DNA of 64,000 nt from Pseudoselenomonas ruminis (lineage in GTDB: Bacteria; Bacillota; Negativicutes; Selenomonadales; Selenomonadaceae): positions 124,001 to 188,000 of the forward strand of contig NZ_VTOY01000003.1 of assembly GCF_008271295.1 (NCBI RefSeq), read 5' to 3'. Of the stretch, positions 25,906-35,601 are shown piece after piece (the stretch's first letter is position 1; each line of letters begins with the position of its first letter). The position numbers and the translations under genes are program-made. Below the pieces are notes generated by a model that saw nothing but the letters and a program-made list of their open reading frames with translations, was not told the DNA's origin and made no database searches.

Positions 25906-27033
25906 ACGAAAGCGTTCAAGATTTTGCTGTTGACGGCATCAATCGGTTCGGGTCATATCAAGGCAGCTGAGGCTATTGAAAAGGAGCTTCAAGGGATGCT
26001 GCCACAAGCGGATATCACGACGGTTGACTTCATGTCGCGCCAGACGTCCTGGCTGCATTGGCTCATGAAGAAAATCTATTTGATTATGCTTGATTTTGTG
26101 CCGAACCTTTACGATGTCTTTTACAAAGTATCTGGTGGTGCTTCGGGCGGCTCTTTGGTGCAGAGTGCTTTTGCTGTCGTGATGCAGCCGGTGATGCAGC
26201 GGATTATCCGGCGGGCAGAGCCCGATGTGGTGATTTGTACGCATCCATTTCCAGAGGGGGCGGCGTCGTTGTGGAAAAAACGTCACAATCCGCATTTGCC
26301 CTTGGTGGTAGTCATGACGGATTACTCACTGCATCAGATATGGCTGTATCCGCGGGTAGAGGCATATTTCATGGCGACGGAGGCTATGCGTCAGGAAATG
26401 ACGGAAAAGGCTTTTTCGCAGGCAAGACTTCATGCCGCGGGCATTCCGGTTGATGTGTCTTTGCAGGCACTGCCGGGAAAAGCTGAATTGCGGGAGGTAT
26501 ACGGAATCCCGCAGAATAATCCGGTGATTCTCTTGATGGGAGGAGGACTTGGATTAGGAGGGATAAAGGAAACGCTGCTGGAGCTCGAAAAGATTCCGCA
26601 GTCCCTTACCTTGTTGGTAATTGCCGGACGCAATGAACGACTTTTAGAAGAGGTACGCAAGTGCGCTGCGCAGTATCATCATTTGGTGAAGGCCTGGGGG
26701 TTTACCGATAAGGCCCATGAGCTCATGAGAGCGGCTGATCTTTTGATTACTAAGCCAGGGGCACTTACCATCAGTGAAGCTTTCGTGCTGGGATTGCCGA
26801 TGCTTTTGCATGACCCCATTCCTGGTCCAGAGACCGAAAATGCGGTTTATGCAACAAGGCATGGCGCAGCTGTTTGGCTGCATCCGGGAGAAAAATTAGC
26901 ACCGGCTGTGCAGGAACTCTTGACAGGGGATTGTCTGGAGAGTATGTCAGCCAGGGCAAAGGAATGTGCTAAACCGGCTGCGGCTGCGGAAATTGCGCAG
27001 TGCATCGTAACGATGCTGACAGGAAAAAAATAA
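25906..27033 (+). CDS. MGDG synthase/UgtP-like glycosyltransferase (GT28), possible ACG start
   Basis: About 376 residues. The N-terminus KILLLTASIGSGH is the nucleotide-sugar glycosyltransferase signature of diacylglycerol glucosyl/galactosyltransferases; ICTHPFPEGA and MTDYSLHQIW follow. The C-terminal GT28 half has GGGLGLGG, KAWGFTDKAHELM and TKPGALTISEAFVLGLP for UDP-sugar binding. It probably makes a glycolipid at the inner membrane. The Shine-Dalgarno AGGAGG (25893-25898) is 7 nt before an ACG at 25906, where homologues begin. The only canonical start in reach, GTG 25873, lies before that site and at the predicted transcription start. Confidence 0.78.
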   Translation, partial: TKAFKILLLTASIGSGHIKAAEAIEKELQGMLPQADITTVDFMSRQTSWLHWLMKKIYLIMLDFVPNLYDVFYKVSGGASGGSLVQSAFAVVMQPVMQRIIRRAEPDVVICTHPFPEGAASLWKKRHNPHLPLVVVMTDYSLHQIWLYPRVEAYFMATEAMRQEMTEKAFSQARLHAAGIPVDVSLQALPGKAELREVYGIPQNNPVILLMGGGLGLGGIKETLLELEKIPQSLTLLVIAGRNERLLEEVRKCAAQYHHLVKAWGFTDKAHELMRAADLLITKPGALTISEAFVLGLPMLLHDPIPGPETENAVYATRHGAAVWLHPGEKLAPAVQELLTGDCLESMSARAKECAKPAAAAEIAQCIVTMLTGKK

Positions 27034-27140
27034 TTTCAAGATGTTAGCAGGTTTTTGGTATTGTAACGAGGAATACTATATCAACAGTCTGCGGACAGCT
27101 GGAGGGGATTAATCCGCTGTAGAAGGAATTGGTGATAGAA

Positions 27141-27605
27141 ATGGCCGTATTTCAATTAATGAAGGACGACAACAATCAGTATATTTGTCCCAAATGCAAG
27201 GGAAAGCTGCGCTTTGTTGATGGCAGGGCCGTACAAATTGTCGATGGCAGAGCGGATATGAGTTCGATTCTGCCTAAATACGAATGCGATCATTGCGGGA
27301 TTTATTTTCAGGAACTTTTGGGATCTGGTTTTTATAATGAGTATGATCTTCCGCAGAAAAAGGCCGCGAAAAAGATAGTAAAAACCGGTGACCTTCAGCC
27401 TATGGTGTTGAAGCGTGACCAGAATAATCAATGTGTCTGCCCGCGCTGTGGGGAAATGATGGATTTTGTGGAAGGGCAGGCTGTCCGGCTGGTGGATGGC
27501 ATTCCCGACATGGAAAATGTCAAAGACCATTTTTATTGCAAGCGCTGTAATTCCACATTTCGCCGGCTGGCTATGACCAATTATTTCCAATGGTCGGAAA
27601 AATAA
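27141..27605 (+). CDS. duplicated zinc-ribbon protein of unknown function
   Basis: 154 residues from ATG 27141, with GGTGAT 4 nt upstream (GTG 27132 is the alternative). The protein is an internal tandem duplication: copy 1 has ICPKC, VDGRAVQIVDG and CDHCG; copy 2 has VCPRC, VEGQAVRLVDG and CKRC. Each copy is about 45 residues with two CxxC pairs, as in a zinc ribbon. No known domain name can be given. The gene lies between the glycosyltransferase and the divIC/ftsB gene. Confidence 0.75.
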   Translation: MAVFQLMKDDNNQYICPKCKGKLRFVDGRAVQIVDGRADMSSILPKYECDHCGIYFQELLGSGFYNEYDLPQKKAAKKIVKTGDLQPMVLKRDQNNQCVCPRCGEMMDFVEGQAVRLVDGIPDMENVKDHFYCKRCNSTFRRLAMTNYFQWSEK

Positions 27606-27679
27606 TTGGCGATTGGCTTGCATATCGCATGGTTTGCCGTTATCATTAAGAGGATTGAGATTTATCAGAAGGAGGGAGA

Positions 27680-27979
27680 ATGATGAATAACAGAAAACGG
27701 CCGAAGAAATACCGCGTCAGCTGGTTTTTTCTGTTGCTGGTCATCATTGTAGGCTATTTTGTCTCCATACTGATATCTCAACAGGTGTATCTCAGTCAGG
27801 TTAGCAGGGATCAGGCAGCAGCTGAGGCAAGGCTGCAGGCTGCTCAGAAAGAAAATGAGGCCCTGCGGCAGGAAAAGGAGAAACTCAATGAATTGGGGTA
27901 CATCGAAAAGATTGCGCGGGAAGAGTTGGGCATGACGCGCGCTGGTGAGCTTCCGTATACTACCGGAAGCCGCAAATGA
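27680..27979 (+). CDS. septum formation initiator FtsB/DivIC-like
   Basis: 99 residues after AAGGAGGG. A basic cytoplasmic N-terminus, one membrane segment (about residues 15-33), then a heptad-like coiled coil (about 40-75) and a short extracytoplasmic end, as in DivIC/FtsB, which bridges FtsL and FtsQ/DivIB at the division site. Position before the S1 gene and tilS matches divIC-yabR in Bacillus. ATG 27683 is an equally good start. Confidence 0.9.
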   Translation: MMNNRKRPKKYRVSWFFLLLVIIVGYFVSILISQQVYLSQVSRDQAAAEARLQAAQKENEALRQEKEKLNELGYIEKIAREELGMTRAGELPYTTGSRK

Positions 27980-27989
27980 GTGTTATCTG

Positions 27990-28021
27990 CCTTGACACTA
28001 TTCTATGGTCAAGGTTATAAT
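27990..28021 (+). promoter_or_regulatory. promoter with an overlapping palindrome before the S1 gene
   Basis: TTGACA (27992-27997) and TATAAT (28016-28021), 18-bp spacer. A perfect inverted repeat CCTTGAC...GTCAAGG (27990-27996 and 28008-28014) covers the -35 box and most of the spacer. It may be an operator. Confidence 0.7.
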
Positions 28022-28062
28022 AATTCGTGTATTCTTTACTACATTAAGGAGGAAGAATTAAT

Positions 28063-28536
28063 TTGTCCATTGAAGTTGGCAGTGTGGTCGAGGGTGTCGT
28101 AACCGGCATCACAAATTTTGGCGCATTCATTGAATTGCCGGAAGGCAAGAATGGTCTTGTCCACATTTCAGAAGTCGCAGATGTTTATGTAAAAGATGTC
28201 CATGACTTCCTCACAGAAAAAGATAAGGTTAAAGTCAAGGTATTGACGATTGATGAAAAAGGCAAGATTGCGCTTTCCATCAAGCAGCTCCAGGAGAAGA
28301 AGCCGGAGGAACATGTTGGTAAACCACATGCTGCTGCTGCGAGTGATTCTTCCGCCCGTCCATTGCGCCCGCGTGCGCCACGTGATTTCCGGAAACCGAA
28401 TCGGTTTAACAATTCCAATGCATCGTTTGAGGACAAGCTTTCCCGCTTCCTCAAAGACAGTGACGAGCGTCTGACGGATTTGCGCCGTAAGACGGATTCG
28501 AAACGCGGAGGACGTGGCTCCCGTCGTTCGGACTAA
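28063..28536 (+). CDS. S1 RNA-binding domain protein (YabR/GSP13-like)
   Basis: 157 residues, TTG start after AAGGAGG. Residues 1-72 are one S1 domain (GSVVEGVVTGITNFGAF, GLVHISEV, KVKVLTID, IALSIKQ). The C-terminal half is basic and low in structure (RPLRPRAPRDF, KRGGRGSRRSD). Proteins of this kind bind RNA or ribosomes; B. subtilis YabR stands at the same place after divIC. The exact role is unknown. Confidence 0.88.
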   Translation: MSIEVGSVVEGVVTGITNFGAFIELPEGKNGLVHISEVADVYVKDVHDFLTEKDKVKVKVLTIDEKGKIALSIKQLQEKKPEEHVGKPHAAAASDSSARPLRPRAPRDFRKPNRFNNSNASFEDKLSRFLKDSDERLTDLRRKTDSKRGGRGSRRSD

Positions 28537-28561
28537 TCGTACGACAGTACATTGGTGATTT

Positions 28562-28588
28562 CAAAGCACTCTGCATAAGGGTGCTTTT
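28562..28588 (+). terminator. intrinsic terminator after the S1 gene
   Basis: CAAAGCAC/GTGCTTTTG stem with an 11-nt loop; the T-run is broken by G. It ends about 36 nt before tilS, so partial readthrough is likely. Confidence 0.6.
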
Positions 28589-28623
28589 GTTCGTTTTGTT
28601 GCAGAAAGCTTGGTGATAGGGTT

Positions 28624-30024
28624 ATGATGGAAAAGGTAGAAACGTTCTGCCGGCAGCATGACCTGTTGCCGAAGGGGGCCGGAATCCTCGTGGCCTGTTC
28701 GGGCGGACCGGATTCTTTGGCGCTGCTTATGCTGTTGTGGCAGCTGCGCGGACGGTACCGGCTTCGGGTGGCTGCCGCTCATTTTGAGCATGGCATCCGT
28801 GGTGCGGAATCCAAGGAGGACGCGGCTTTTGTGCAGTCCTTTTGCCAGCAGCACGGCATCCCTTTCCGGATGGGAAGCGGAGATGTGCCGGCTTATGCAG
28901 CGGAAAACGGGCTCTCGCTGGAAACGGCGGCCCGGAAGCTTAGGTATGCGTTCTTGGAAAATGCCCGGCGGGAATTGTCGCTGGATTTTTTAGCGGTAGC
29001 GCATCATGCGGATGACCAGGCAGAAACAGTGCTCATGCGCATTTTGCGGGGGACGGGAACGGATGGCCTGGCTGCCATGCGTCCGAAAAGTGGCACGGCT
29101 GGTCATATCCTGCGCCCCTTTTTGGGCGTAACCAAACAGGAAATTCGTCAGTGGTGTGCGCGTATGCATTTGTTACCGCGGGAGGACAGTACGAACCAGC
29201 AGGAAGACTGCACGCGCAATTTATTGCGGCTGCGAACCCTGCCCGCCTTGCGGCACGCGTATAATCCGGAACTGTCGAAGGCGTTATGCCAGCTGGCAGA
29301 TATTGCCGCTGCGGAAAGCGATTATATTGAGTCCCGGGTGGATGCCATTTGGAAACATCCTTTGGTTGAGCTCGCGGATGACGTTGCGCTTTTTACCGGA
29401 CCTTTTGCGCAATTGCCACTGGCTTTGCAACGCGGTGTTGTCCGGCGGTTCTGGCACTGTCTTACGGGCAGCAGCTGTGATTTGAGCTTTGTACAGGCAG
29501 AAGACGTGCGCAGGCTATGCTTGGAAAACCGGACGGGAAGCCGTTTGGAACTGCCGGGGGGCTGGCGGCTGCGCCTTGCCTACGGGCGGCTAAGCGGCCA
29601 GCCAGGTATTTTAGACGGCCAGGCTGAGACTTTGCCGGCGGTACCGCTTCAAATACCTGGCAGGACCGTTTGGGGAAATTACTGCTGTGAGGCTAGTTGG
29701 CTGGAGGCACTGCCGGCTGCTACTGGTCCATGGGAATATTACTTTTATCCTGAGGAGTTTTCGGAGCCGTTGGTCATCCGCCAGCGGCAGGCGGGCGATG
29801 TGATTCAATTGGCAGGCGGGCGCAAGAAACTCAAGCGGCTGCTGATTGACGACAAGATTCCCCAGGAGGAGCGCGGCCGGCTGCCGCTTATCGCAGCAGG
29901 TCACGAAATATTATGGGTTGTGGGCCATCGGCGCAGTACCTTGTGTCCGGTGGATAATCATACAACAGCTAAGAAGAAATTCTTATATCTCAAGATTCAA
30001 AGAAGAGAGGAACATTTATCATGA
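28624..30024 (+). CDS. tilS: tRNA(Ile)-lysidine synthase
   Basis: 466 residues. The PP-loop ATP pyrophosphatase motif SGGPDS is at residues 26-31, with [17 protein letters not shown] and [20 protein letters not shown] after it, as in all TilS. The C-terminal substrate-binding domains end near residue 460. It puts lysidine at C34 of tRNA-Ile(CAT), needed to read AUA. The start is the first of two adjacent ATGs after GGTGATAGGG. Its stop overlaps the start of hpt (ATGA), so the two are coupled. Confidence 0.96.
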   Translation: MMEKVETFCRQHDLLPKGAGILVACSGGPDSLALLMLLWQLRGRYRLRVAAAHFEHGIRGAESKEDAAFVQSFCQQHGIPFRMGSGDVPAYAAENGLSLETAARKLRYAFLENARRELSLDFLAVAHHADDQAETVLMRILRGTGTDGLAAMRPKSGTAGHILRPFLGVTKQEIRQWCARMHLLPREDSTNQQEDCTRNLLRLRTLPALRHAYNPELSKALCQLADIAAAESDYIESRVDAIWKHPLVELADDVALFTGPFAQLPLALQRGVVRRFWHCLTGSSCDLSFVQAEDVRRLCLENRTGSRLELPGGWRLRLAYGRLSGQPGILDGQAETLPAVPLQIPGRTVWGNYCCEASWLEALPAATGPWEYYFYPEEFSEPLVIRQRQAGDVIQLAGGRKKLKRLLIDDKIPQEERGRLPLIAAGHEILWVVGHRRSTLCPVDNHTTAKKKFLYLKIQRREEHLS

Positions 30025-30566
30025 TGAACGACGATATCGAGAAGGTAGTATATTCGGAGGAGACGCTTCAGGCTAAAATTGCGGAGCTTGGCCGTCAGAT
30101 TACGGAAGACTATAAGGATGTCAAAGAGGAGATTTTCTGCGTAGGCATTCTTAAAGGTGCTGTTATGTTCTATACGGACCTTGTTCGTCAGATTGATTTG
30201 CCGGTTCATTTTGACTTCATGATTGCTTCAAGCTATGGAAATGGCACGTCTACCAGCGGTACGGTTAAAATTTTAAAAGATCTTGACTATGATGTAGAAG
30301 GAAAACACCTCATCATTATTGAAGATATAATAGACTCGGGTACGACCATGAATTATCTTATGAAGTATTTCAAAGAGCGCAAACCGAAAAGCGTCAAACT
30401 TTGTTCGCTGCTTTCGAAGCCGTCCCGCCGCGTGGTGGATGTCAATATTGACTACTGCGGTTTTGAAGTACCGGATGAATTCCTGGTTGGCTATGGCTTA
30501 GATTACGCAGAGGTATATCGCAACCTGCCGTACATCGGTGTTTTGAAGCCGGAGATTTACGCCTGA
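30021..30566 (+). CDS. hpt: hypoxanthine phosphoribosyltransferase
   Basis: 181 residues, the normal length. The PRPP-binding motif [13 protein letters not shown] (about residues 97-110) and the [13 protein letters not shown] stretch near residue 40 are typical. It salvages hypoxanthine (and often guanine) to the nucleotide. ATG 30021 overlaps the tilS stop; a second ATG follows at 30024. tilS-hpt-ftsH is the Bacillus order. Confidence 0.97.
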   Translation: MMNDDIEKVVYSEETLQAKIAELGRQITEDYKDVKEEIFCVGILKGAVMFYTDLVRQIDLPVHFDFMIASSYGNGTSTSGTVKILKDLDYDVEGKHLIIIEDIIDSGTTMNYLMKYFKERKPKSVKLCSLLSKPSRRVVDVNIDYCGFEVPDEFLVGYGLDYAEVYRNLPYIGVLKPEIYA

Positions 30567-30629
30567 GTATGCCAAACAAATAAATCCGCAGGAGCCTTTT
30601 AAAAGCTTCCGGAAAGGGAGGGCAATGGA

Positions 30630-32663
30630 TTGAATAAGTTTCTACGAAATGTAGGGTTCTACCTGTTGATTATCCTGGTCGCAATTTCCATTATCGACTA
30701 TTTTTCAACAAAGAACACAACCAAGCAGGAAATCGAGTATACGCAGTTCCTGCAGCAGGTGGATAACGGTGAAGTATCAAAGGTCGTAATCATCCAGAAT
30801 ACGATCCGTGGAAAGCTTTCCGATGGTACGGAGTTCACGACCATCACACCGGATGCCCCGAATAATGACCCGCAGCTCTATCAGAAGCTCAGCAGCAAGA
30901 ATGTTGAGATTGCCGCTGAGAATCCGCCGGAGCCGCCATGGTGGTCGACGATGTTCTCGTCGGTTCTGCCGATTCTCCTGCTGGTGGGTGTATGGTTCTT
31001 TATCATGCAGCAGACCCAGGGGGGCGGCGGCCGCGTCATGTCCTTTGGCAAGAGCCGTGCCCGTATGAGCGGAGCGGACAAAATCAAGGTGAACTTCAAG
31101 GATGTTGCTGGTGCTGATGAGGCGAAACAGGAACTTGAGGAAGTTGTCGAGTTCCTCAAACATCCGAAAAAGTACAATGACCTTGGCGCCCGCATTCCAA
31201 AAGGTGTGCTGCTCTTTGGCCCTCCGGGTACTGGTAAGACTTTGCTGGCGCGTGCTGTCGCTGGTGAGGCTGGTGTTCCGTTCTTCTCGATTTCCGGTTC
31301 GGATTTCGTAGAGATGTTTGTCGGTGTTGGTGCATCCCGTGTTCGTGATCTCTTTGATCAGGCGAAGAAAAATGCACCGTGTATCGTGTTCATCGATGAG
31401 ATTGATGCAGTCGGCCGTCAGCGTGGTGCTGGCGTCGGCGGCGGCCACGATGAGCGCGAACAGACGCTGAATCAGCTGCTTGTCGAGATGGATGGTTTTG
31501 CTGCTAATGAAGGCATTATCATCATCGCGGCAACGAACCGTCCGGACATTCTTGATCCGGCACTGCTGCGCCCGGGCCGTTTCGACCGCCAGATTGTTGT
31601 CGATAAGCCGGATGTACGCGGCCGTCTGGCTATTCTCAAGGTTCATACCAAGGGGAAACCAGTAGCGGAGGATGCCGATCTTGATATCCTTGCCCGCCGT
31701 ACGCCGGGCTTTACTGGCGCAGACCTCAGCAACCTGGTCAATGAGGCAGCACTCTTGGCTGCCCGCCGGGATAAGAAAAAGATTTTCATGCAGGAACTCG
31801 AAGAAGCCATTGAGCGTGTAATGGCAGGTCCAGAGCGCAAATCGCACATCATGAACGATGAAGAGAAGCGCCTGACGGCATATCACGAGGGTGGTCATAC
31901 GCTCGTGGGCATGATGCTCAAGCATGCGGATCCGGTACATAAGGTTACCATCATTCCGCGTGGCCGCGCTGGCGGTTATACGCTGATGCTTCCGAAGGAA
32001 GACCGCAATTATGCAACCAAATCCGAACTCCTCGACCGTCTCAAGGTAGCTATGGGCGGCCGGGTGGCAGAGGAAATCGTGCTGAAGGAAATCAGTACGG
32101 GAGCCTCGCAGGATATCCAGCAGGCAACCCGTATGGTACGCGGTATGGTCATGCAATACGGCATGAGCGATGTCCTCGGTCCGGTGGCTTATGGCGAGAG
32201 CCAGAATCATCAGGTATTCCTGGGCAGAGATATCAATCATGAGCGCAACTACTCAGAAGAAGTTGCCAGTGAGATTGATAAAGAAGTCCGTAAATATCTG
32301 GAAGAAGCCTATGAGGCCTGCCGTGAAATTATCACGGAAAACCGCGACAAGCTCGAGCTTATCGCACAGGCACTTATGGAGCGTGAGACGCTGACGGCTA
32401 AACAGCTTGAAGAATTGCTGACAACTGGCAAGCTGGCCGATGACGAAGAAAAAAATACAACGGATTCCTTGAACTTTGAAAAGAAGAAAGACGATTGGTC
32501 CTTCTTTGACCCGGCACCAGTCGGGGAAAACGAGCAGCAGGACGATACGGATGCTGCCAGTAAGGAAAAGGAAGACGAGAATGACGCGGCAGAGGAAAAA
32601 ACGGACGCGGAGAAAGAAGACAAAGCGGAACCAAAATTCAATGTCACGCATTACGACCGCTGA
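30630..32663 (+). CDS. ftsH: ATP-dependent zinc metalloprotease FtsH
   Basis: 677 residues, TTG start after AAAGGGAGGG. Two membrane segments (about 7-23 and 105-125) flank an extracytoplasmic domain. The AAA module follows: Walker A GPPGTGKT at about 197-204, Walker B IVFIDEID near 254, then the SRH. The zinc site is HEGGH at 419-423, where most FtsH have HEAGH. The C-terminal tail of about 60 residues is very acidic. The hexamer degrades membrane and short-lived cytoplasmic proteins. A strong terminator follows. Confidence 0.98.
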   Translation: MNKFLRNVGFYLLIILVAISIIDYFSTKNTTKQEIEYTQFLQQVDNGEVSKVVIIQNTIRGKLSDGTEFTTITPDAPNNDPQLYQKLSSKNVEIAAENPPEPPWWSTMFSSVLPILLLVGVWFFIMQQTQGGGGRVMSFGKSRARMSGADKIKVNFKDVAGADEAKQELEEVVEFLKHPKKYNDLGARIPKGVLLFGPPGTGKTLLARAVAGEAGVPFFSISGSDFVEMFVGVGASRVRDLFDQAKKNAPCIVFIDEIDAVGRQRGAGVGGGHDEREQTLNQLLVEMDGFAANEGIIIIAATNRPDILDPALLRPGRFDRQIVVDKPDVRGRLAILKVHTKGKPVAEDADLDILARRTPGFTGADLSNLVNEAALLAARRDKKKIFMQELEEAIERVMAGPERKSHIMNDEEKRLTAYHEGGHTLVGMMLKHADPVHKVTIIPRGRAGGYTLMLPKEDRNYATKSELLDRLKVAMGGRVAEEIVLKEISTGASQDIQQATRMVRGMVMQYGMSDVLGPVAYGESQNHQVFLGRDINHERNYSEEVASEIDKEVRKYLEEAYEACREIITENRDKLELIAQALMERETLTAKQLEELLTTGKLADDEEKNTTDSLNFEKKKDDWSFFDPAPVGENEQQDDTDAASKEKEDENDAAEEKTDAEKEDKAEPKFNVTHYDR

Positions 32664-32674
32664 GGCGGATAAGG

Positions 32675-32706
32675 AAAAGACCTTCTGTAACAGAAGGTCT
32701 TTTTTA
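32675..32706 (+). terminator. intrinsic terminator after ftsH
   Basis: A perfect 13-bp stem AAAAGACCTTCTG/CAGAAGGTCTTTT with loop TAA and a T-run. Confidence 0.95.
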
Positions 32707-32763
32707 ATGGTTCTTTTCGTTGTATAATGAACAGGTGTGAAATAGAGCAAAGGAGGATTTCCA

Positions 32764-33744
32764 TTGCGTACTGAGATTCTTGATATTTTGCGCCGTGCCG
32801 GCGAGCAGTATATTTCCGGGGAAGAAATGGCAAACCGCCTCGGCGTATCCCGGACGGCAATATGGAAACATATCCGTGAACTGCGTGAGGAAGGATATGA
32901 TATCATAAGCCATTCGCGAAGCGGGTATTCGCTTCGTGAGGCACCGGACAGGCTGCTTCCCGGAGAAATCCGGCATGGCCTTAAGACGCGCTGTATCGGG
33001 CGGGACATTCACTTTAAAGAAACGCTGGGCTCCACCAATACCTGGGCCAAACAGCTGGCGGCTGATGGAGCTCTCGATGGCACCATTGTCGTGACCGAGC
33101 AGCAGACTGGTGGCAAAGGGCGGCTGGAGCGCCAATTCTTTTCGCCAGCAGGCAAGGGAATCTGGTTTTCGGTTATCCTGCGTCCGCCGTTTATGCCGCA
33201 GGAAGCACCAAAGTGCACGCTGATGGCGGCGGTGGCTGTGGCAATGGCGATGGAGAAATTCGGCCTTGAAGCGGGCATAAAATGGCCGAACGATATTCTC
33301 TTTGAAAATAAGAAATTGGTGGGAATCTTGACGGAAATGAGTGCGGAAATGGACCGCATCAATTATGTCGTCATTGGAACGGGCATCAATGTAAATATCC
33401 TGCCAGAGGATTTCCCTGAAGATATACGGGATAAAGCGACATCGCTTCAGCTGGTCAATCATGGCGAAAAGGTTCCAAGGGTGAAATTTTTCCAGACCAT
33501 GCTCGAAGCGATGGATAAGCTCTACGATGAGGTCCTGGCCAGAGGGTTTGCACCAGTTATGGATGCATGGCGGAAGTATTCAGTCACTTTGGGCCAGGAA
33601 GTCCGCGTAATCGGTGTCCGCGATGGCGAGGAATACGTGGGAACAGCGGTCGACATCGATGAAGATGGAGCACTGCTCGTTGATGCGGAGGACGGATGTC
33701 ACCGCGTGCTGGCAGGCGATGTCTCCATCCGGCCAAGAAAGTAA
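32764..33744 (+). CDS. birA: bifunctional biotin ligase/repressor BirA
   Basis: 326 residues, TTG start after AAAGGAGGA. The N-terminal winged helix (about 1-60, ANRLGVSRTAIWKHI) marks it as a biotin-responsive repressor as well as a ligase. The catalytic domain follows with TGGKGRLERQF (biotinyl-AMP loop, near 118), KWPNDILFENKKLVGIL (near 175) and GTGINVN, then a small C-terminal domain. It makes biotinyl-AMP and transfers biotin to carboxylase carrier proteins. A TATAAT box at 32723-32728 may serve it; the -35 is poor. Confidence 0.96.
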   Translation: MRTEILDILRRAGEQYISGEEMANRLGVSRTAIWKHIRELREEGYDIISHSRSGYSLREAPDRLLPGEIRHGLKTRCIGRDIHFKETLGSTNTWAKQLAADGALDGTIVVTEQQTGGKGRLERQFFSPAGKGIWFSVILRPPFMPQEAPKCTLMAAVAVAMAMEKFGLEAGIKWPNDILFENKKLVGILTEMSAEMDRINYVVIGTGINVNILPEDFPEDIRDKATSLQLVNHGEKVPRVKFFQTMLEAMDKLYDEVLARGFAPVMDAWRKYSVTLGQEVRVIGVRDGEEYVGTAVDIDEDGALLVDAEDGCHRVLAGDVSIRPRK

Positions 33745-33790
33745 GAGAAAACCATGCGGATAGTTCTGCATGATTAGAGGAGGAACCCTT

Positions 33791-34606
33791 TTGTTATTAG
33801 TTTTTGATATTGGCAACAGCAATATTGTCATGGGAACCTATGAAGGCAAGAAGCTGGTCAAACACTGGCGAATTTCGACAGACCGCCAGAAAACCGGTGA
33901 CGAGTACGGTATGCTCATGAATGATTTGTTTAATTATCAGGGCATCCGCATGACGGATATCCATGCGATCATCATTTCGTCGGTTGTACCGCCGCTGGTC
34001 GTTCCTATGGTGAAAATGTGTGAGCGCTATTTCCATATCCGTCCGCTGGTCGTAGGCCCGGGAATCAAAACTGGCATCAAACTGCACTATGAAAATCCGC
34101 GGGCAATTGGTGCCGACCGAATTGTTAATGTCGTCGGTGCTTATGAACAGTACGGCGGACCGCTGATTGTCATCGATATCGGTACGGCAACTACGTTTGA
34201 TGTCGTCGGCGATGAGGGGGATTTCCTCGGCGGCGTCATCGCACCGGGAATCGGAACCAGTGCCGATGCGTTATTCCAGCGGGCGGCACAGCTTCCGCGC
34301 ATTGAGCTGGTACCGCCTAAACAGATTATTTGCCGCAATACCATTCAAGGCATGCAGGCCGGTATCATCTTTGGCTACGTCGGCCAGATTGACGAGATTG
34401 TGCGGCGCATCAAGGGGGAATATGGCAAGGAAATGAAGGTTATTGCCACCGGCGGCCTTTCGCGCATGATTGCCAAAGAGTCCTCTACGATCGATAAGGT
34501 AGACCATTTCCTGACGCTTACGGGACTGCAGGCGCTTTATGAGCGCAACGCCGACCGCCGGGAAGGGCGCAATGCGGACCATCTGCAGAGGGAGACGGAA
34601 GCATGA
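33791..34606 (+). CDS. coaX: type III pantothenate kinase
   Basis: 271 residues. TTG 33791 is chosen because GAGGAGG lies between it and the in-frame upstream ATG 33770. CoaX features: N-terminal DIGNSNIVMG (ATPase fold phosphate loop), GPGIKTGI, GADRIVNVVGAYE (near 102) and IDIGTATTFD (near 125). It makes 4'-phosphopantothenate, the first step to coenzyme A, without feedback inhibition by CoA. It overlaps dusB by 4 bases (ATGA). Confidence 0.96.
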   Translation: MLLVFDIGNSNIVMGTYEGKKLVKHWRISTDRQKTGDEYGMLMNDLFNYQGIRMTDIHAIIISSVVPPLVVPMVKMCERYFHIRPLVVGPGIKTGIKLHYENPRAIGADRIVNVVGAYEQYGGPLIVIDIGTATTFDVVGDEGDFLGGVIAPGIGTSADALFQRAAQLPRIELVPPKQIICRNTIQGMQAGIIFGYVGQIDEIVRRIKGEYGKEMKVIATGGLSRMIAKESSTIDKVDHFLTLTGLQALYERNADRREGRNADHLQRETEA

Positions 34607-35565
34607 GCATGAATATCGGAACTTTCCATTTTGAAGTGCCGGTATTTCTGGCTCCTATGGCGGGCGTGACGGACACGGCATACCGCATTATTGCGCATGA
34701 TATGGGGTGCCCGCTTTGCTATGCTGAAATGGTCAGCAGCCAGGGGATTCATTTCCGCAATGAGCGCACGCTGGAGATGCTGAAGACGGAAGTGGCAGAA
34801 CGGCCGATTGCTATGCAGATTTTTGCCAACACGCCGGAGATGGCGGCTGAGGCAGCGAAATACGTTGAAGATTTGGGGACAGCAGACATTCTCGATTTCA
34901 ATATGGGGTGTCCGGCTCCTAAGATTGTCAAAAATGGCGAGGGTTCGGCATTGATGCGCGAACCGCAGAAGGCGTTTGCGATTTTGTCCGCTATCCGCAA
35001 AGCTATCAAGATGCCGTTTACTGTCAAGATGCGCAAGGGCTGGGACGAAGAACATGTCAATGTCCTTGAAATGGCAAAGCTTGCCGAGGAGGCAGGTGTT
35101 GATGCGATTGCGGTCCATGGCCGGACCCGTGAACAGTTCTATCGTGATAACGCGGATTGGGAGATAATTGCCAAGGTAAAGCAAAGTGTCAAGATTCCCG
35201 TTATTGCCAATGGTGATGTACGCAGCTGCAATGACCTTAAAAAAATTCTGGCCGTTACGGGGGCAGATGGGGTTATGATCGGCCGGGCAGCGCAGGGCAA
35301 TCCCTGGATATTTAAACAGCTCACGCATTACTGGAAAACAGGCGAGATGCTCTTAGGGCCGACGATGAAGGAACGGGCGGAAGTGATTATCCGCCACTTG
35401 GACCTGTTGTTGAAGTACAAGGGAGACTATGTCGGGCCGCGCGAGATGCGCAAGCATGCTACCTGGTATACGCGGGGAATAACCCATGGAGCCGTGCTGC
35501 GGGATAGATTCAATAAAGCTGAATCGCGGCAGGATTTTTTAGATATCATTGAAGAATTCTTTTAA
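34603..35565 (+). CDS. dusB: tRNA-dihydrouridine synthase DusB
   Basis: 320 residues. FMN-dependent TIM-barrel enzyme that reduces uridine in the tRNA D arm. Visible: LAPMAGVTDTAYR at the start, the catalytic Cys in NMGCPAPKIVKNGEGSALM (Cys near 103), TVKMRKGWDE, AVHGRTREQFY, IANGDV and GVMIGRAAQGNPWIF. Translation is coupled to coaX through the ATGA overlap. Confidence 0.95.
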   Translation: MSMNIGTFHFEVPVFLAPMAGVTDTAYRIIAHDMGCPLCYAEMVSSQGIHFRNERTLEMLKTEVAERPIAMQIFANTPEMAAEAAKYVEDLGTADILDFNMGCPAPKIVKNGEGSALMREPQKAFAILSAIRKAIKMPFTVKMRKGWDEEHVNVLEMAKLAEEAGVDAIAVHGRTREQFYRDNADWEIIAKVKQSVKIPVIANGDVRSCNDLKKILAVTGADGVMIGRAAQGNPWIFKQLTHYWKTGEMLLGPTMKERAEVIIRHLDLLLKYKGDYVGPREMRKHATWYTRGITHGAVLRDRFNKAESRQDFLDIIEEFF

Positions 35566-35601
35566 CGATGTTCCCCAAGCGGGGATAAGAGGAGTAATAG
35601 T

